From Breoghania sp963678585 (GTDB taxonomy: Bacteria > Pseudomonadota > Alphaproteobacteria > Rhizobiales > Stappiaceae), in assembly GCA_963678585.2 (NCBI GenBank), contig CAXXGA010000002.1:1364001-1428000 (forward strand): DNA of 64,000 nt. The letters are read 5' to 3'. A model generated the notes under the pieces. It worked only from the letters and a program-made list of their open reading frames with translations. It did no database searches and was not told the origin of the DNA. This document shows, in pieces, positions 46,423 to 57,400 of the stretch. The position numbers and the translations under genes are program-made. How positions within the stretch are numbered: position 1 is the stretch's first letter; each line of letters opens with the position of its first letter.

Positions 46423-46680
46423 CAAATCTGATCCTGAGCCGGAAATTCCATGTGTGGCAGTATCTTTGCCATCGAATCGCATTTTACGCCACCTGACAGG
46501 TCATTGCTGCCAATCAGGGCATTCGCAGGGCGAAAGTCACCGGAAATGACGCGCATACAAGCCTTTCAGGCGGTATGTGAAATCCACATGTCTCGCAAAG
46601 GTTGCGACACGCACGCGGATATGGTCCGCTCACCCCGGGTCAGCCCCTCACAACAGGGATCAGTCTATTGGAGCGAACCG

Positions 46681-47082
46681 GTGAGTGAAACCCAAAACAC
46701 GATTTCCGGCAGGCACTTCACGGGAGAAACCCTCGTCGTGGATGGGCTCGCTTTCGATGGCTGCACTCTGACCGACTGTCGCCTGATCTATCGCGGCGGC
46801 CCGCCCCCCGCCATCAAGGCATGCCGCTTCGACAATTGCCGCTGGGAGTTCGAGGACGCCGCCGCACAGACCCTCGTTTTTCTGACCGGGCTCTACCATG
46901 GCGGCTTTGAATCGGTCGTGGAAAGCACCTTCGACGCCGTGCGCGCCAAGGCCCGGCCCGCCACGGCCCCCACCACGCCAAGCGCAACATCCTCGACCGC
47001 GGCCCGCGTTGCGGAGATCACACGCAGACTGGCGGAAACCCCGCCGATACGGATCATCAAGCGGCCGAAACCAAAAACCTGA
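46681..47082 (+). CDS. Small protein of unknown function with Cys-rich repeats
   Basis: No family assigned with certainty. The 133-residue product has an N-terminal half with three short beta-like repeats of pentapeptide-like character (VDGLAFDGCTLTDCRLIY, KACRFDNCRWEF), four cysteines in a C-x5-C spacing (CTLTDCR, CRFDNCR), then a hydrophobic TLVFLTGLYHGGF and a basic Ala/Thr/Pro-rich tail. No signal peptide. The GTG at 46681 is chosen because GGAG stands seven bases before it; ATGs at 46588 and 46621 are in frame but without good ribosome sites. Divergent from the SapC gene. Confidence 0.65.
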   Translation: MSETQNTISGRHFTGETLVVDGLAFDGCTLTDCRLIYRGGPPPAIKACRFDNCRWEFEDAAAQTLVFLTGLYHGGFESVVESTFDAVRAKARPATAPTTPSATSSTAARVAEITRRLAETPPIRIIKRPKPKT

Positions 47083-47229
47083 CGACGCCCACGCTCTCGC
47101 AACCGCGCGCCCGCGAACCGGGATCTCGCCTCACACGCATGAGGCTATATCTTGGCGCAGCACACGTCTTGACCTATGGTCATGTTTCACATGCCCGACG
47201 AAAGATGAAAACGGGACACAGACCTTGTC

Positions 47230-47523
47230 ATGACCGATCTCGCCACCCTGGAGCTGAACGTCTTTGAACCCCTGATCGGACAAACCTTCCGGCTCAGCAC
47301 GGACGCCGGAGATATCGACCTGGTCCTGCATGAAGCACAGGCGCTCGGCCAGTCGCTTCGCTCCGGCGGTTCGTTTTCGCTCGTTTTTCGTGCGACGCAA
47401 GAGCGGCCGATCGCACAGCAGCTTTGCCCCATCCACCATCCGGCGTTGGGCCATATGCAACTCTTTCTCGTCCCGATCGGCCCCATGGGCGATGACCTCG
47501 CCTACGAAGCAATCTTCACCTGA
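47230..47523 (+). CDS. DUF6916-like small protein
   Basis: A 97-residue soluble protein with pattern LNVFEPLIGQTFRLS, LVLHEAQAL, GGSFSLVFRAT, QQLCPIHHPALGHMQLFLVPIG and YEAIF. I associate this pattern with DUF6916, small proteins often encoded next to collar-domain, microcystin-dependent-type proteins; three such genes are 2-4 kb away on the other strand. Its function is unknown. The assignment rests on remembered family features and needs a profile search. Confidence 0.7.
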   Translation: MTDLATLELNVFEPLIGQTFRLSTDAGDIDLVLHEAQALGQSLRSGGSFSLVFRATQERPIAQQLCPIHHPALGHMQLFLVPIGPMGDDLAYEAIFT

Positions 47524-47657
47524 GCCACACGATACCGCCCATTTTGATTGAGGATATGATATAAGTTCTTTTTATAGCTATTTGTATTGGAACAGAAAAT
47601 GGAACTGACGGTGTGATACATGACACCGACCGGAACACGCCCGACCAGCCGCCCGTC

Positions 47658-48218
47658 TTATTCCGCCACGCCTCCTGACGACACGCGGCCTTCAGCCTTG
47701 GGCAAAGACACGAGCGGTTCCGGTGACCACTCCATCAAATCGTAGATTTGCTTGTCTTCGATCACCCGGTAGCCCAGTTGGGCGTAAAGGCGGTGCGCGG
47801 GGTTCGCCTTCTCCACATGCGCCCGGACGGCTTTTCCGCGATCGGTCGCGATCTCCATCAGATCGCCGAGTATCGTTCGACCGTAGCCGCGCCCCCGCCA
47901 GACCGGCAGCAGCGCAATGTCGATAAGACGTATCTCGTCATCCCATTCGTCGATATAAAGCCGCCCGATCGGGCACCCGTCCTTCATGATGAGGAGGAAA
48001 TCGGCTTTCCCGTAGTGACGCATGTAATGTTCGTGCTGCGCCTCGAACTGCATGGCGAGAAAATGATCGCGCTGTTCCTGCGGCCAGGGAACCTGAGCCA
48101 GTTCTTCCGCGCGCGTCGATGAATAGAGCCGACACAGAAAATCCATGTCCGCATCCCGTATCGCACGAAACTCCAAACCGGCGTCGCGTGCGCCGCTCAG
48201 TAAAATATCGTTATTCAT
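47658..48218 (-). CDS. GNAT-family N-acetyltransferase
   Basis: A 186-residue acetyltransferase of the GNAT fold: LEFRAIRDADMDFLCRLYSS at the N terminus, IGRLYIDEWDDEIRLIDIALLP (beta strands 4 and 5), the acetyl-CoA loop PVWRGRGYGRTIL and VEKANPAHRLYAQLGYRVI. The substrate is unknown. It lies 30 bases downstream of the propeller-like gene and three collar genes on the same strand and is the last gene of that likely operon. Confidence 0.9.
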   Translation of the reverse strand: MNNDILLSGARDAGLEFRAIRDADMDFLCRLYSSTRAEELAQVPWPQEQRDHFLAMQFEAQHEHYMRHYGKADFLLIMKDGCPIGRLYIDEWDDEIRLIDIALLPVWRGRGYGRTILGDLMEIATDRGKAVRAHVEKANPAHRLYAQLGYRVIEDKQIYDLMEWSPEPLVSLPKAEGRVSSGGVAE

Positions 48219-48248
48219 CGTCCCCGCCTGTCGATGCCGACTGCCCGC

Positions 48249-49574
48249 TCACTCCGGCATCCCCCTCAGATCGCGTTGAGCAACCATCGCGGTCACGCCG
48301 TCCAGAAGTTTGATCGGCGTCGCGCCCCATTCGCTTGAAGTCGGCCCCGCCTGTCCCACCATCCAGACATCGCCAACCTCCCCTTCCGCGCCTGCAAGGC
48401 CGAAGAGCACGAGACTGTTGTCACCGGCGAACTGCAGGGACAAAGCCTTGACCATGCTCGCCTTGACGCTCGGCTGCCACCCCGTCCAATGCCCGGTTTC
48501 GGCAACAAGCTCCTGATTGGTCCACACCGTCCCGCCGGACGAATAGGCGGCCAGCGCCACATTGTCATTGCCGTCCAGCCCGCAGGTGAGACAGCTCACA
48601 CCGTCCATAACCAGTCCCGGCCGGGTATATCCCGTCCATTTGCGTACACCGGGGCGCACCTGTGATGAATGCGAAACCTCTGCGTGATGATCCACCGCGA
48701 ACAGATTGATAACATTGACGCTATCAATCGACGCCGTCACAGGTCCGAAGGGCGTCGCACCACCGGGGGTAAGCTCGCTCCAGCCCGCCCAGTCCGCCGG
48801 AGTGGCGGCATTCAGCGTCTTCGGTTCGTTGTAGATCACATCGCCCCCCGCCTCACCGACGCCGAACAGCAGGATGCGGTCATCGGCATTGTTCGTCAGC
48901 GTGAAGCGCGACAGCGCAGGCCCCTCAAGCTTCTGCCACGCGCTGAAGGGTGGGTCGGCAGGCTTCAGCTCATCCACCGTAATGGTGATCGGCGTCTGGG
49001 TGCCGGGAGGCGTTATCGTCACCTCGGTCGGAACGGCTTGCGGCGGACGCTTGTAGAGCCACCACACTTCGCCGGAGGTCGATAGCCCGAACAGCGCAAT
49101 CCGCCCCTGGGCATCGAGCCCGAGTTGAAGGGCCTTGAACTCGACACCCGCTGGCCGCCCCACATCGAAGGGCGGATCCCAGTCCTCGCCCGGAACCCCC
49201 TGAACCTGCGGTCCGGCCTGAGATTCTCCCTTCTTCTGAAGGATCAGATCGACCCCCTTGTCGCCATGGCGAATGGCTGCGAGCCCTGCCCGGCCGTCGG
49301 TGACAATCGCACTGTCGAGAACCGGCTCGTAGACGCCATCGCTCACAGGCGTGGGACCGTCGAATGTTCCGTCAGCCTTGAGCTGCCCGGTCGAAATCAG
49401 CGTGTTCCCGCCATGAGGGCTTGCCCGCATCGCTACCAAGAGAATTTGCAGACCCTTGGCTCCGGCGTCGGTGTCGAATTCCGGCAGAACGTTGCTGGGC
49501 TTCTGAAGGGCTTCCTCGTCCAGCTCCGCGAACCGCTCCTGCAAGCCGGTGATGGTGCTCTCCCCGTCGACCAT
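48249..49574 (-). CDS. Beta-propeller/tectonin-like repeat protein
   Basis: A 441-residue protein without signal peptide, built from repeats of about 50-60 residues with a tryptophan pair and a phrase of the type LGLDAQGRIALFGLSTSGEVWW, LTNNADDRILLFGVGEAGGDV, CGLDGNDNVALAAYSSGGTVW and LQFAGDNSLVLFGLAGAEGEV. Such repeats are typical of PLL/tectonin-type propellers that bind sugars; lectin activity is an inference. AGGAGG stands eight bases before the ATG at 49574. It follows the collar genes (49 bases) and precedes the GNAT gene, suggesting one transcription unit. Confidence 0.7.
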   Translation of the reverse strand: MVDGESTITGLQERFAELDEEALQKPSNVLPEFDTDAGAKGLQILLVAMRASPHGGNTLISTGQLKADGTFDGPTPVSDGVYEPVLDSAIVTDGRAGLAAIRHGDKGVDLILQKKGESQAGPQVQGVPGEDWDPPFDVGRPAGVEFKALQLGLDAQGRIALFGLSTSGEVWWLYKRPPQAVPTEVTITPPGTQTPITITVDELKPADPPFSAWQKLEGPALSRFTLTNNADDRILLFGVGEAGGDVIYNEPKTLNAATPADWAGWSELTPGGATPFGPVTASIDSVNVINLFAVDHHAEVSHSSQVRPGVRKWTGYTRPGLVMDGVSCLTCGLDGNDNVALAAYSSGGTVWTNQELVAETGHWTGWQPSVKASMVKALSLQFAGDNSLVLFGLAGAEGEVGDVWMVGQAGPTSSEWGATPIKLLDGVTAMVAQRDLRGMPE

Positions 49575-49622
49575 ATGCGTGTCCTCCTGTGCAATCATTG
49601 CGCCGGGCTACCGGGTGACGGT

Positions 49623-50147
49623 TCAGCCGCGCGAGGGATAAAGCCCCACCAATGCGATAATGAAATTGAGAGCGATAAGTGGCTGCACGTTGTTGTGCGA
49701 TTGCCCCCCACCAACCACCGAAACCGCCTCATAGGCCAGCGTGCCTGAAGCGGATTGCCCTGGATTTGCGTAAATCGGGCTGGCGGCGCGCGCCAGAGAC
49801 CGCGTGTCGGCGGGCGAGAATTGGTCGCCGCGCGAGGTCGTGCCGCACGGGGTGTGCGAATGGTTGGGCAATTGGCTTTCGAGGATGTGAACGGTCTCCG
49901 TACCGACACGCTGCCCCAGCCGACGGCTGGTCAGGCCGGGGCCGCGCCCGGGATGCATGGGCGCGCGCCCTTCCATATTGGGCAGTGCCGTCGTGTCGCG
50001 CCCGTCGCCTCCATAGGTCGTCCCGATAAGAGAGAACAACGCCGTATTCTGAGCAATCGGCAGCAACTGGCCGTTGCAGAACGCCCAGCCGCGAGGGGCG
50101 AAGTTACCGGCGAAGATGCGGATTTCCGCGATAAATGGTTCGGACAT
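49623..50147 (-). CDS. Tail-collar domain protein (MdpB-like), paralogue 1
   Basis: A 174-residue protein with an N-terminal phage tail-collar domain: PFIAEIRIFAGNFAPRGWAF, CNGQLLPIAQNTALFSLIG, TTYGGDGRDTTALPNMEGR, followed by a His/Asn-rich middle (LPNHSHT) and the common end NFIIALVGLYPSRG. Related proteins are called microcystin-dependent protein; a role as tail fibre is not supported because no phage genes are near. GAGGAGG precedes the ATG at 50147. Third of three paralogues in transcription order, ten bases after paralogue 2. Confidence 0.88.
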   Translation of the reverse strand: MSEPFIAEIRIFAGNFAPRGWAFCNGQLLPIAQNTALFSLIGTTYGGDGRDTTALPNMEGRAPMHPGRGPGLTSRRLGQRVGTETVHILESQLPNHSHTPCGTTSRGDQFSPADTRSLARAASPIYANPGQSASGTLAYEAVSVVGGGQSHNNVQPLIALNFIIALVGLYPSRG

Positions 50148-50157
50148 CTTCGCCTCC

Positions 50158-50682
50158 TCAATGACGGCTGGGATAGACGCCAAACAAGGCGACAATGAAA
50201 TTGACGCAGATCGTCGGCATGAGATTGCTATGGGATCGTGAGCCGCCCGTATTTCCGATCATCTGACTGGACATGCTGGTATTCTGCGGTTCCTCAGCCA
50301 GATAGGCGTTAAACCCTTCCGTATTGGCAAGAACCTTGTCCAGCGCCATGTCTCCCACTTCCGCCGGCATTGTCGTCCCGTAAAACATGTGGGTATGAGA
50401 CGGCATCTGGTTCACGGTCAGGGTTTCCTTTTCGCTCCCCCCCTTTGCCCCCAGACGTCGCTCGCTCAGTCCCGGCCCGTGGCCCTGGTGAAGCGGAATA
50501 CGACCCCGCATATCGGGCAGACCGAAGGTCGTCCTCCCATCACCGCCATAGATCGTTCCATAGAGTGAAAACAACGCGTCGTTCTGGCTGACGGCAAGCA
50601 GCTGCCCGTCACAAAACGCCCAGCCGCGCGGAGCGAAATTGCCCGCAAACATTCGGATTTCTCCGACGAATGGTTCCGACAT
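50158..50682 (-). CDS. Tail-collar domain protein (MdpB-like), paralogue 2
   Basis: A 174-residue paralogue with the same plan: PFVGEIRMFAGNFAPRGWAF, CDGQLLAVSQNDALFSLYG, YGGDGRTTFGLPDMRGRIP, a glycine/basic stretch HQGHGPGLSERRLG, the MPSHTHMF metal- or trimer-type His motif and the end NFIVALFGVYPSRH. It is equally long as paralogue 1 and diverges mainly in the variable middle (about residues 95-150). Spacing to the neighbours is 10 and 12 bases. Confidence 0.88.
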   Translation of the reverse strand: MSEPFVGEIRMFAGNFAPRGWAFCDGQLLAVSQNDALFSLYGTIYGGDGRTTFGLPDMRGRIPLHQGHGPGLSERRLGAKGGSEKETLTVNQMPSHTHMFYGTTMPAEVGDMALDKVLANTEGFNAYLAEEPQNTSMSSQMIGNTGGSRSHSNLMPTICVNFIVALFGVYPSRH

Positions 50683-50694
50683 GATCGCCTCCCC

Positions 50695-51198
50695 TCAGTT
50701 GCGCGACGGAAACAGGCCCTGAAGGGCAATGCAGAAACCGACCGCAAGATAGGGCTGCATGTTGTTGTGCGCCTGCCCGCCACCACTATTGGTCAACGTC
50801 CCGCTGCGAAATGAAACCTCCGTGCCGCTGCTTGGGTCTGCATAAAGATTCTCAGCAGACGCCAGCATCGTGTCCGTTGGCGACCGCTGATTACCAAGAT
50901 CCGAAGCGGTGAAAACCCGATGATCGTGTTGCGGAATCTGGGCGACCGTCAGTGTCACGGTTTCCTCCCCCGTCTTCTCGCCAAGCGAATAGCCGTTGCC
51001 CTTGTGAACGGGGGCCCGGCTTCTCAGATCCGGAAGGGCGAATGTCGTGCGCCCGTCTCCTCCGTAAGTCGTCCCAAGCAGGGAATAGAGAGACTGGTTC
51101 TGATTGATCGGCAGGATCTGACCGTCGCAAAAGGCCCAACCGCGCGGGGCGAAGTTGAACCCGACAATCTTGATCTCCGCCAGAAACGGTTCCGCCAT
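50695..51198 (-). CDS. Tail-collar domain protein (MdpB-like), paralogue 3
   Basis: A 167-residue paralogue, first in transcription order: PFLAEIKIVGFNFAPRGWAF, CDGQILPINQNQSLYSLLG, TTYGGDGRTTFALPDLRSR, VAQIPQHDHRVF and the end VGFCIALQGLFPSRN. GGGAGGGG precedes the ATG at 51198. The promoter of the set must lie in 51199-51470, where no gene is seen. Confidence 0.88.
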   Translation of the reverse strand: MAEPFLAEIKIVGFNFAPRGWAFCDGQILPINQNQSLYSLLGTTYGGDGRTTFALPDLRSRAPVHKGNGYSLGEKTGEETVTLTVAQIPQHDHRVFTASDLGNQRSPTDTMLASAENLYADPSSGTEVSFRSGTLTNSGGGQAHNNMQPYLAVGFCIALQGLFPSRN

Positions 51199-51362
51199 GA
51201 ACACCCCTCCCGGAAAAGCAAAAATCCAAAAACTTCCAAATATGCCCACACAACTTACGTTACGTTATATTTGCCGTGTGCCGCCACCACAACCACCACG
51301 CACATTTATTTCATACTGCAATAAGATCGGTTGTATCCGGGCCGTCAAATCCCAAACGGAAC

Positions 51363-51392
51363 GGCATGGAGGCCCGACGGCGCCTCCATGCC
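51363..51392 (-). terminator. Probable terminator of the giant surface-protein gene
   Basis: Perfect 11-bp stem GGCATGGAGGC (51363-51373) with GCCTCCATGCC (51382-51392), about 80 bases after the stop, followed on the minus strand by GTTCCGTTTGGGATTT, which is only moderately T-rich. A second hairpin, CCTTGAGGC (51453-51461) with GCCTCAAGG (51468-51476), overlaps the stop codon itself. Confidence 0.55.
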
Positions 51393-51470
51393 CTGTTTGC
51401 GCCGTGGGACGTCTCCTTATCCGTGCCCCATTCCGCAGATCGCGCATACGTCCCTTGAGGCCTATTCGCC

Positions 51471-54400
51471 TCAAGGCAATGTGCAGGTCCCGTCGACAAC
51501 CGTCGCATCGGTGTCGAGGAAGATGTCGGAGCTGTTCACCGTTGCAGTGTTATTGCCATCCACAAAGGTGCGCACATTGGCTTCACTGGTCGACCCGCCC
51601 GCATAGCCGGGCAGGATGACAGTGGTGAACGGATAGGTATCGAAATAGACCGAATTGCCGCTCGAGCCGCTGGTCAGCGTATTTCCGGTCACATCCGCAC
51701 AAACAGTCGGTGCGGTCGAGTTACCCACGAAGAACAGGATACCGTTCGAAACGACATCGAGCGGTGAAGACACCGTGTTGTTCGTGATCGTCAGATCGGC
51801 GCGCCCGACGCCTTCCTGATCGACAAAGACGCCATTGCGGACGTTGGAGATGTTGTTGCTGTCGATATCCGCCGTCGTTTGCCCGTTAAACCCGGCAAAC
51901 TGATGGATATAGATACCGTGATGGCCGCCGGAGATCGTGTTGTTGGAAATCGTGCCGGACATGACGCCTGCGGCCGTGGTCGCGGAGCTTTCAACCGTCA
52001 CGCCTGCATGATCGTTAAGCGTCGTGCCCGTCGTGATGGTGTTGTTGTCGATACCGAAGGTCGTTGTGAAGGTCGTGCCTGCCGACTGGCTCAGATAGAT
52101 GCCGTGGCCCGCCCCGGAATGGGTTAGCGTGCTGTTATTGGCAGTCGCCGATCCATTGATCTGCGAACCGAAAAGCACCGCCGAAGAGGCCGAACCGGAT
52201 GTGTTGGTCGCTAGAATTCCATCTACCGCACTGCCGCCCGCCGTATTGAAATTCACCGTAGCGGAGCCCGAGGACGTGATCGTCGCATCGACCGTATCGA
52301 TCGATCCGTCATTGGGCGCGGCAATCGCGGAAGAAAAACTTCCCGACAACATGAACGAGGCCGGGGCCCCGGCCCCGAGACCGTAAGCAGTGGGATCGAA
52401 GGTCTCGCCGGCGACGAGACCGACCAGGATCTGATCCTGATCGAGATCGAAGGCACCGCTGCCGAGGTCGAGCGTAGTCGACGCCCCATTGACCGTACGA
52501 TCAACCACGACGATCACGTCGACCGTCGCAGCTTCTGCTTCCGTCACCGACCCGGGATTGGCAAAAGTGCCCGCGCCGGAGGTATTCGCCGTATCGACCA
52601 CGTAGTAGCTCGCCCCGGCCAGAGCGCTCGTATCGCCTGTCAGGCTCGTATCGAGGAAATTGTAGCTGCCATTGGAGGGCAGACTGCCGCCACCATTGTC
52701 GATGGGCGTGGTCGCCGTGATCGAAGAACCTGTGTCGGTTCCGCTTTCACCGTCACCAAAGGCGAAGGACACATTCGTGGTCGAGGAGAAAAGCACGCCG
52801 CTGTTCACGCCAGCAATCGACGCATCCGCACCGCCGACCGTCGTATCGCCGATCTGGATCGCCCCCGAACCCGTCGTCGCGCCGAGATCGATGCCGACGG
52901 TTCCGGTTGAACTGCTGCTTGTCAGATCGAAGTCCCCGGCGGTGAAATCGCCGTTGACCGTCGCGCTGGAGAAATCGACACCTGTTGAACTGTCGCTGGC
53001 CAGCGCGATATTGAGATCGGCAAAGCTCACATCCGCCGACATGGTGCCGCTGACGAGAATGCCCGCAGTCGTCGGATCGGTGATGCTCGTTGTCCCGGTA
53101 ACGGCAAAGGTGCCCGTGCCACCGAGATTGTTGAGCACGATTGCGCTGCCCGCGGCCGTTCCGGTGGAGGTGAGCGTGTCGAAGGTGACACCCGACGCGC
53201 CGATGGTCGTGCCATCCAGATCGATCACCTGCCCCGTCGCACTCGATGCAGATGTATTGGCACCCGTCACCGAGAGCGTACCGCCGGTCATGACGAAAGC
53301 ATCGCCGGACGTGGTCGAAAGATTGAGATCACCGGAGAAATTGAACGTGCCGGTCGAGGCTATGGTAATGGCATCCGCGACGCCGGAACTGGATGAAATA
53401 TCCGCGGAAATATTGTGAATGCCGCCCGTCGCGCTGCTGATATTAATCGCCGAGTGGCCACCCGTCTGGGTAATCGATCCGCCGAATGTCAGCGCGGACA
53501 CATTGGCATTGAAGATCACCAGCCCTGCATCGCTCGACGTCGTGATGTTGGTGTTGGAGAAGGTGAATGCAGCATCGGAACCGCCGAAGATATCGATGCC
53601 CGCCGTCCCGCCATTGAGCGTGACCGAGCCGTTGAAGGCATAGGAGGTGCCGTCGGCATTGTTGAACTGAAGGCCCTGTCCGTTCGTGGCGTTGATCGAG
53701 CCGGAATAGGTCAAGCTTCCGGTATGACCGTTGATGACCGACACGGCCGCCGCATTCGCCGTCTGGCTGAGCGAAGACCCCGCACCGAAGGATACGGCTG
53801 AAGAACCGCCGTCGATCTCGATCCCGATCGTTGTCCCGCCGCTGATCGTGGCGTTTCCGAGCGAGAACACGCCGGATGAATCCTTGACGAGAACGCCCTG
53901 GAGCAGCGCGCCGGACACATTGAGCGTCGAGATCGTCACCGCATTGGAACCGGAACCGACTCCGGTCACCCCGTCGAAGGTGACGCCGGTGGAGCCGGAA
54001 TTCGTGGAGGAAACCGTATTGAAGGTCAGATCCGCCGACAGCGGATCGAGGAACATGGCCGCGCCATTCGTGGTGTCGATGGAACTCGTTGCGACATCGT
54101 TGGTCAGCGTGAAGGTCGTCAGCTTGGCGTCGACATAAAGACCGGTGCCGGTGTCGTTGAAGACATTGATCGCACCGAGATTGAGCGTGCCGTCCGCGCT
54201 GTCGAAGCGCAGGCCGTCGCCCGTCACCCTGTTGGAGCCATCGACGCCCACGGTGATTGCCGCGCTCGCGTCCACCGCCTGCAGCCCGGCAGTTCCCGTG
54301 TCACCATCGAAGGTGACGGTGTCTGCAAGTATGCCGCCTGCCCCCGCTGCATTCACCGAAAGCCCGGAGAAGTCCGAGACGAAGAGCGTGCCGGCAGCCG

Positions 54401-57400
54401 TGGAACCGTCAAGAGAAATGCCCGTGCCGGTCGCATCGCTCACCGAGACGTTCGACAGCGCGACAAAGGTGTCAGCCGCGCCATCGACGATATCGATGCC
54501 GTCATCTCCCGCCGTGCCGATGGTGACGTTTGCGATGGCCGCATTGCCGCCCGCCATCGAAATACCGTCGGTTCCGAAACCGTCGATGGTATTCGTCCCG
54601 GCCATCGTGAAGGAACCGGTCGTGTCGTCATCCGCAATCGAAACGCCACTCGCAGCCGAACCTGCGCCGTTGATGTCGACACTGTTGACCGTCACATCCG
54701 CATCTGACGAGGCGTAGACGATGGCAGAAGCCGCGGTGTTGCTGCCCCCCGCATCGATGACGTTCGTGCCCGATGCATTGCCAAAGACGAACGTGCCGGT
54801 TGAATCCGCACCGAGCGTGATCCCGGCCTCCGCCAGCGCCACGCTCGCGCCGAGCTGCAGGCCCGACGTGCCCGTACCGATATTGACGTTCCCATGCGCG
54901 CCGGTGAACGAAAGCCCGGCCGCCGTTCCCGAAAGAACGCTGTCGATCTCAAGTCCGCCAGCCTCTCCGATGTCCAGCGTCGCCGTGTGACCGCCCGTGG
55001 AGGCGATCGCTGCGGCGCTCGACACATTGTCATGCGAGGTAATCGACACGTTCGCCAAGATCAGCGCACCCGTGGTGGTGATGTCGGCTAGCGTGATGGC
55101 GCTCGCATCGCCGGTCGCGATACTGACGCTCGTCGCGGTCAGCGAACCGCTTCCCGACACCCCGTCGAGCACGATGCGCGCATCGGTGCTGTCGCTGCCG
55201 AATTCGGTGCCGAGAGCGGAGAACATGATCGAGGAATTGATGACCGTATCGGTGAGGTTCAGCGCCTGCGCGTTGCCGGAATTCAAAGAGGCCGTGCCCG
55301 CAATTGCCAGCGTCAGCCCGTTGACCGCCAGACCGCCGCCGCTGACAAGCTGAACGTCGAGATCATCGAAACTGACGGAGCCCGCAGACCCGGAGAAATT
55401 CGCCACATAATCGCCCGCATCCGTCGCCGCGTTCTGCCCCACGGCAAGCGCCCCGAAGGACAGGCTGCCGCCGGTCATGCCGGTGGCGTTGATGATCCGG
55501 TTCGAGGTGTTCGCGATCGTCCCGTCAAAGGAGATATCGCCGAAGCTGATCGTGCCCGCCGACTGGCCTGTGATCGAAAACACGTGCCCGCTCGTGCCCG
55601 CGCTCGCCGAAAGGATGGAATCGACGGCGCTCGCATCCACGTTCCGCGTGCCGGCCCCCACCTCGAAGATGGTGCCCGTATTTCCGCTGGCGAAATCAGT
55701 CGTCGCATCGAAGCTTATTGCACCCGTCGAGCCGCCCGTTCCGGTGTCGATATCGAAAACCGGATTGGCGCCGGAATGGTTCGTGGCCGAAAGCCCTGTG
55801 AAATCGATGGTCGCGTCGTTGTCATCCGCCAACAGTGCGGACCCGGTGCCCTGCGAGGAAAGCCCGGTCGCGGTGATCGAACCGCCCGTGGTGCCGGATA
55901 CATCCAGAAGCGTGGCAGTGCCTGTAGTGGACAGGAAGCCCGCTGCCATCGTCGTAGAGATGGTGCCAGCATCGAACGTATAGGCCGCCGTGCCGCCGGA
56001 AATATCGAAAAGTGTGCCCTGGCTGATGGAAACCTGGCTGTCCTGAACGAAGACGCCGCCGGTCAGATTGGAAAAGCCGAACATGGAAGACGAAGCAGCG
56101 AGGCTCGACGCTCCCACCCCATCGATGGTCACCGCCCCGCCATGACTGCTTGCGGTAACCGCATCGCCGGTCAATGAGCCGGCATCGACGGAGATGAAGC
56201 TCAGCCTGTTGTTGCCCTGCAGATCGAACAGGCTGGCATTGCCGGTATTGGCGAATGTCTGGCTACCCGATCCGGTGACGGTGCCGCCGAGGCTCGTGCC
56301 GAAATCGCCAAGGACATTCGCCGGCTGGGTGATGCCGTAACTAACGGAATTGGAGAACGCGAGGCCCTGCGCCGTCTGGTTACCCGACAGCGAGAAGGCG
56401 TTGCCGCCATTGAGCGTTGCAAAGTCATAGGTGCCATCGAGGAACACGAAGCTCGCATCCATCGTGGCGATCGCATCCGCATCGGACACTGAATAGGGAT
56501 TGGCGAAGCTGCCGTCGCCTGCGCCGTTCGTGGCGGTTGCGCTGACGAATACATAACTTGTGGCCGCCGGGAAGCTCGGATTGCCGACAAAGGTCACGTC
56601 GGTGAAATCGAAGGTCGCGGAGCCGAGCGTTCCGCCGCTCGCATCGATGGTCACGCCGCCGCTCACAACCGAAATCGAACTTCCGGTGTCCGACGCACCT
56701 TCCCCATCGCCGAAAGTGAACTGAACGGACGAGGTGTTGGAGATGGAAACGCCCGTCTCCAGATTGGTAATCGAACTGGATGGACCTGACGCAGGCGACG
56801 CCTGACTGCCGAGGTTAACGACCTGATTTCCCAGAACGCCGGAAAGGTTGACGCCGATCGTGTTCTCGACATCCGTCGCCGTTGAGGAGACGCCCTGAAT
56901 GACCACCGAAGTCGCATTCACCGCGCCGGTGAGCGTCGCACCGGAGAGGTCGATGCCCGTATCGTCGTCACCAAGCCCGGTGATCGACACATCGCCAAAC
57001 GTGATGGCGGCATTGCTCCCCGAAACGTCAATACCGACACCACCGCTCGCCCCACCCGGATCGGAGATCACGACATCTCCCAGCGTGATCGAACCTGTGT
57101 TGTCGGCAAGCGAAATGCCGTTCACCGTCGGGCTCGTGACCGTGGTCGTCCCCTGCACCAGAACGGTTGCGGACGAATCCACGATACTGACGCCGAAACC
57201 GCTTGCCCCGTTCACCGTGACGTCGCCCGTCACCGTAAAGCTCCCGCCGACACCATTGAGGGACAGCCCATAGTCGCCATTCGACGTGATGGAGGAAAAC
57301 GTCACATTCGCGGTTAATGATTCAGCCCCCACGCCGTACGAGGCACCCGATGCGATCACGCCGGAGGTCGTGGCCAGTCCGAAGCCCGTCCCCGCAGCCG

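Noticed and set aside
47609..47628. CGGTGT/ACACCG hairpin between DUF6916-like and GNAT genes as terminator
   Set aside because: Six pairs with an eight-base loop and a poor T run; too weak to call, although a terminator is expected in this convergent gap.
47658..51198. Prophage remnant suggested by tail-collar domains
   Set aside because: No structural, packaging, lysis or integration gene is nearby, the three genes are evenly spaced as an operon, and collar domains are also found in chromosomal proteins outside phages.
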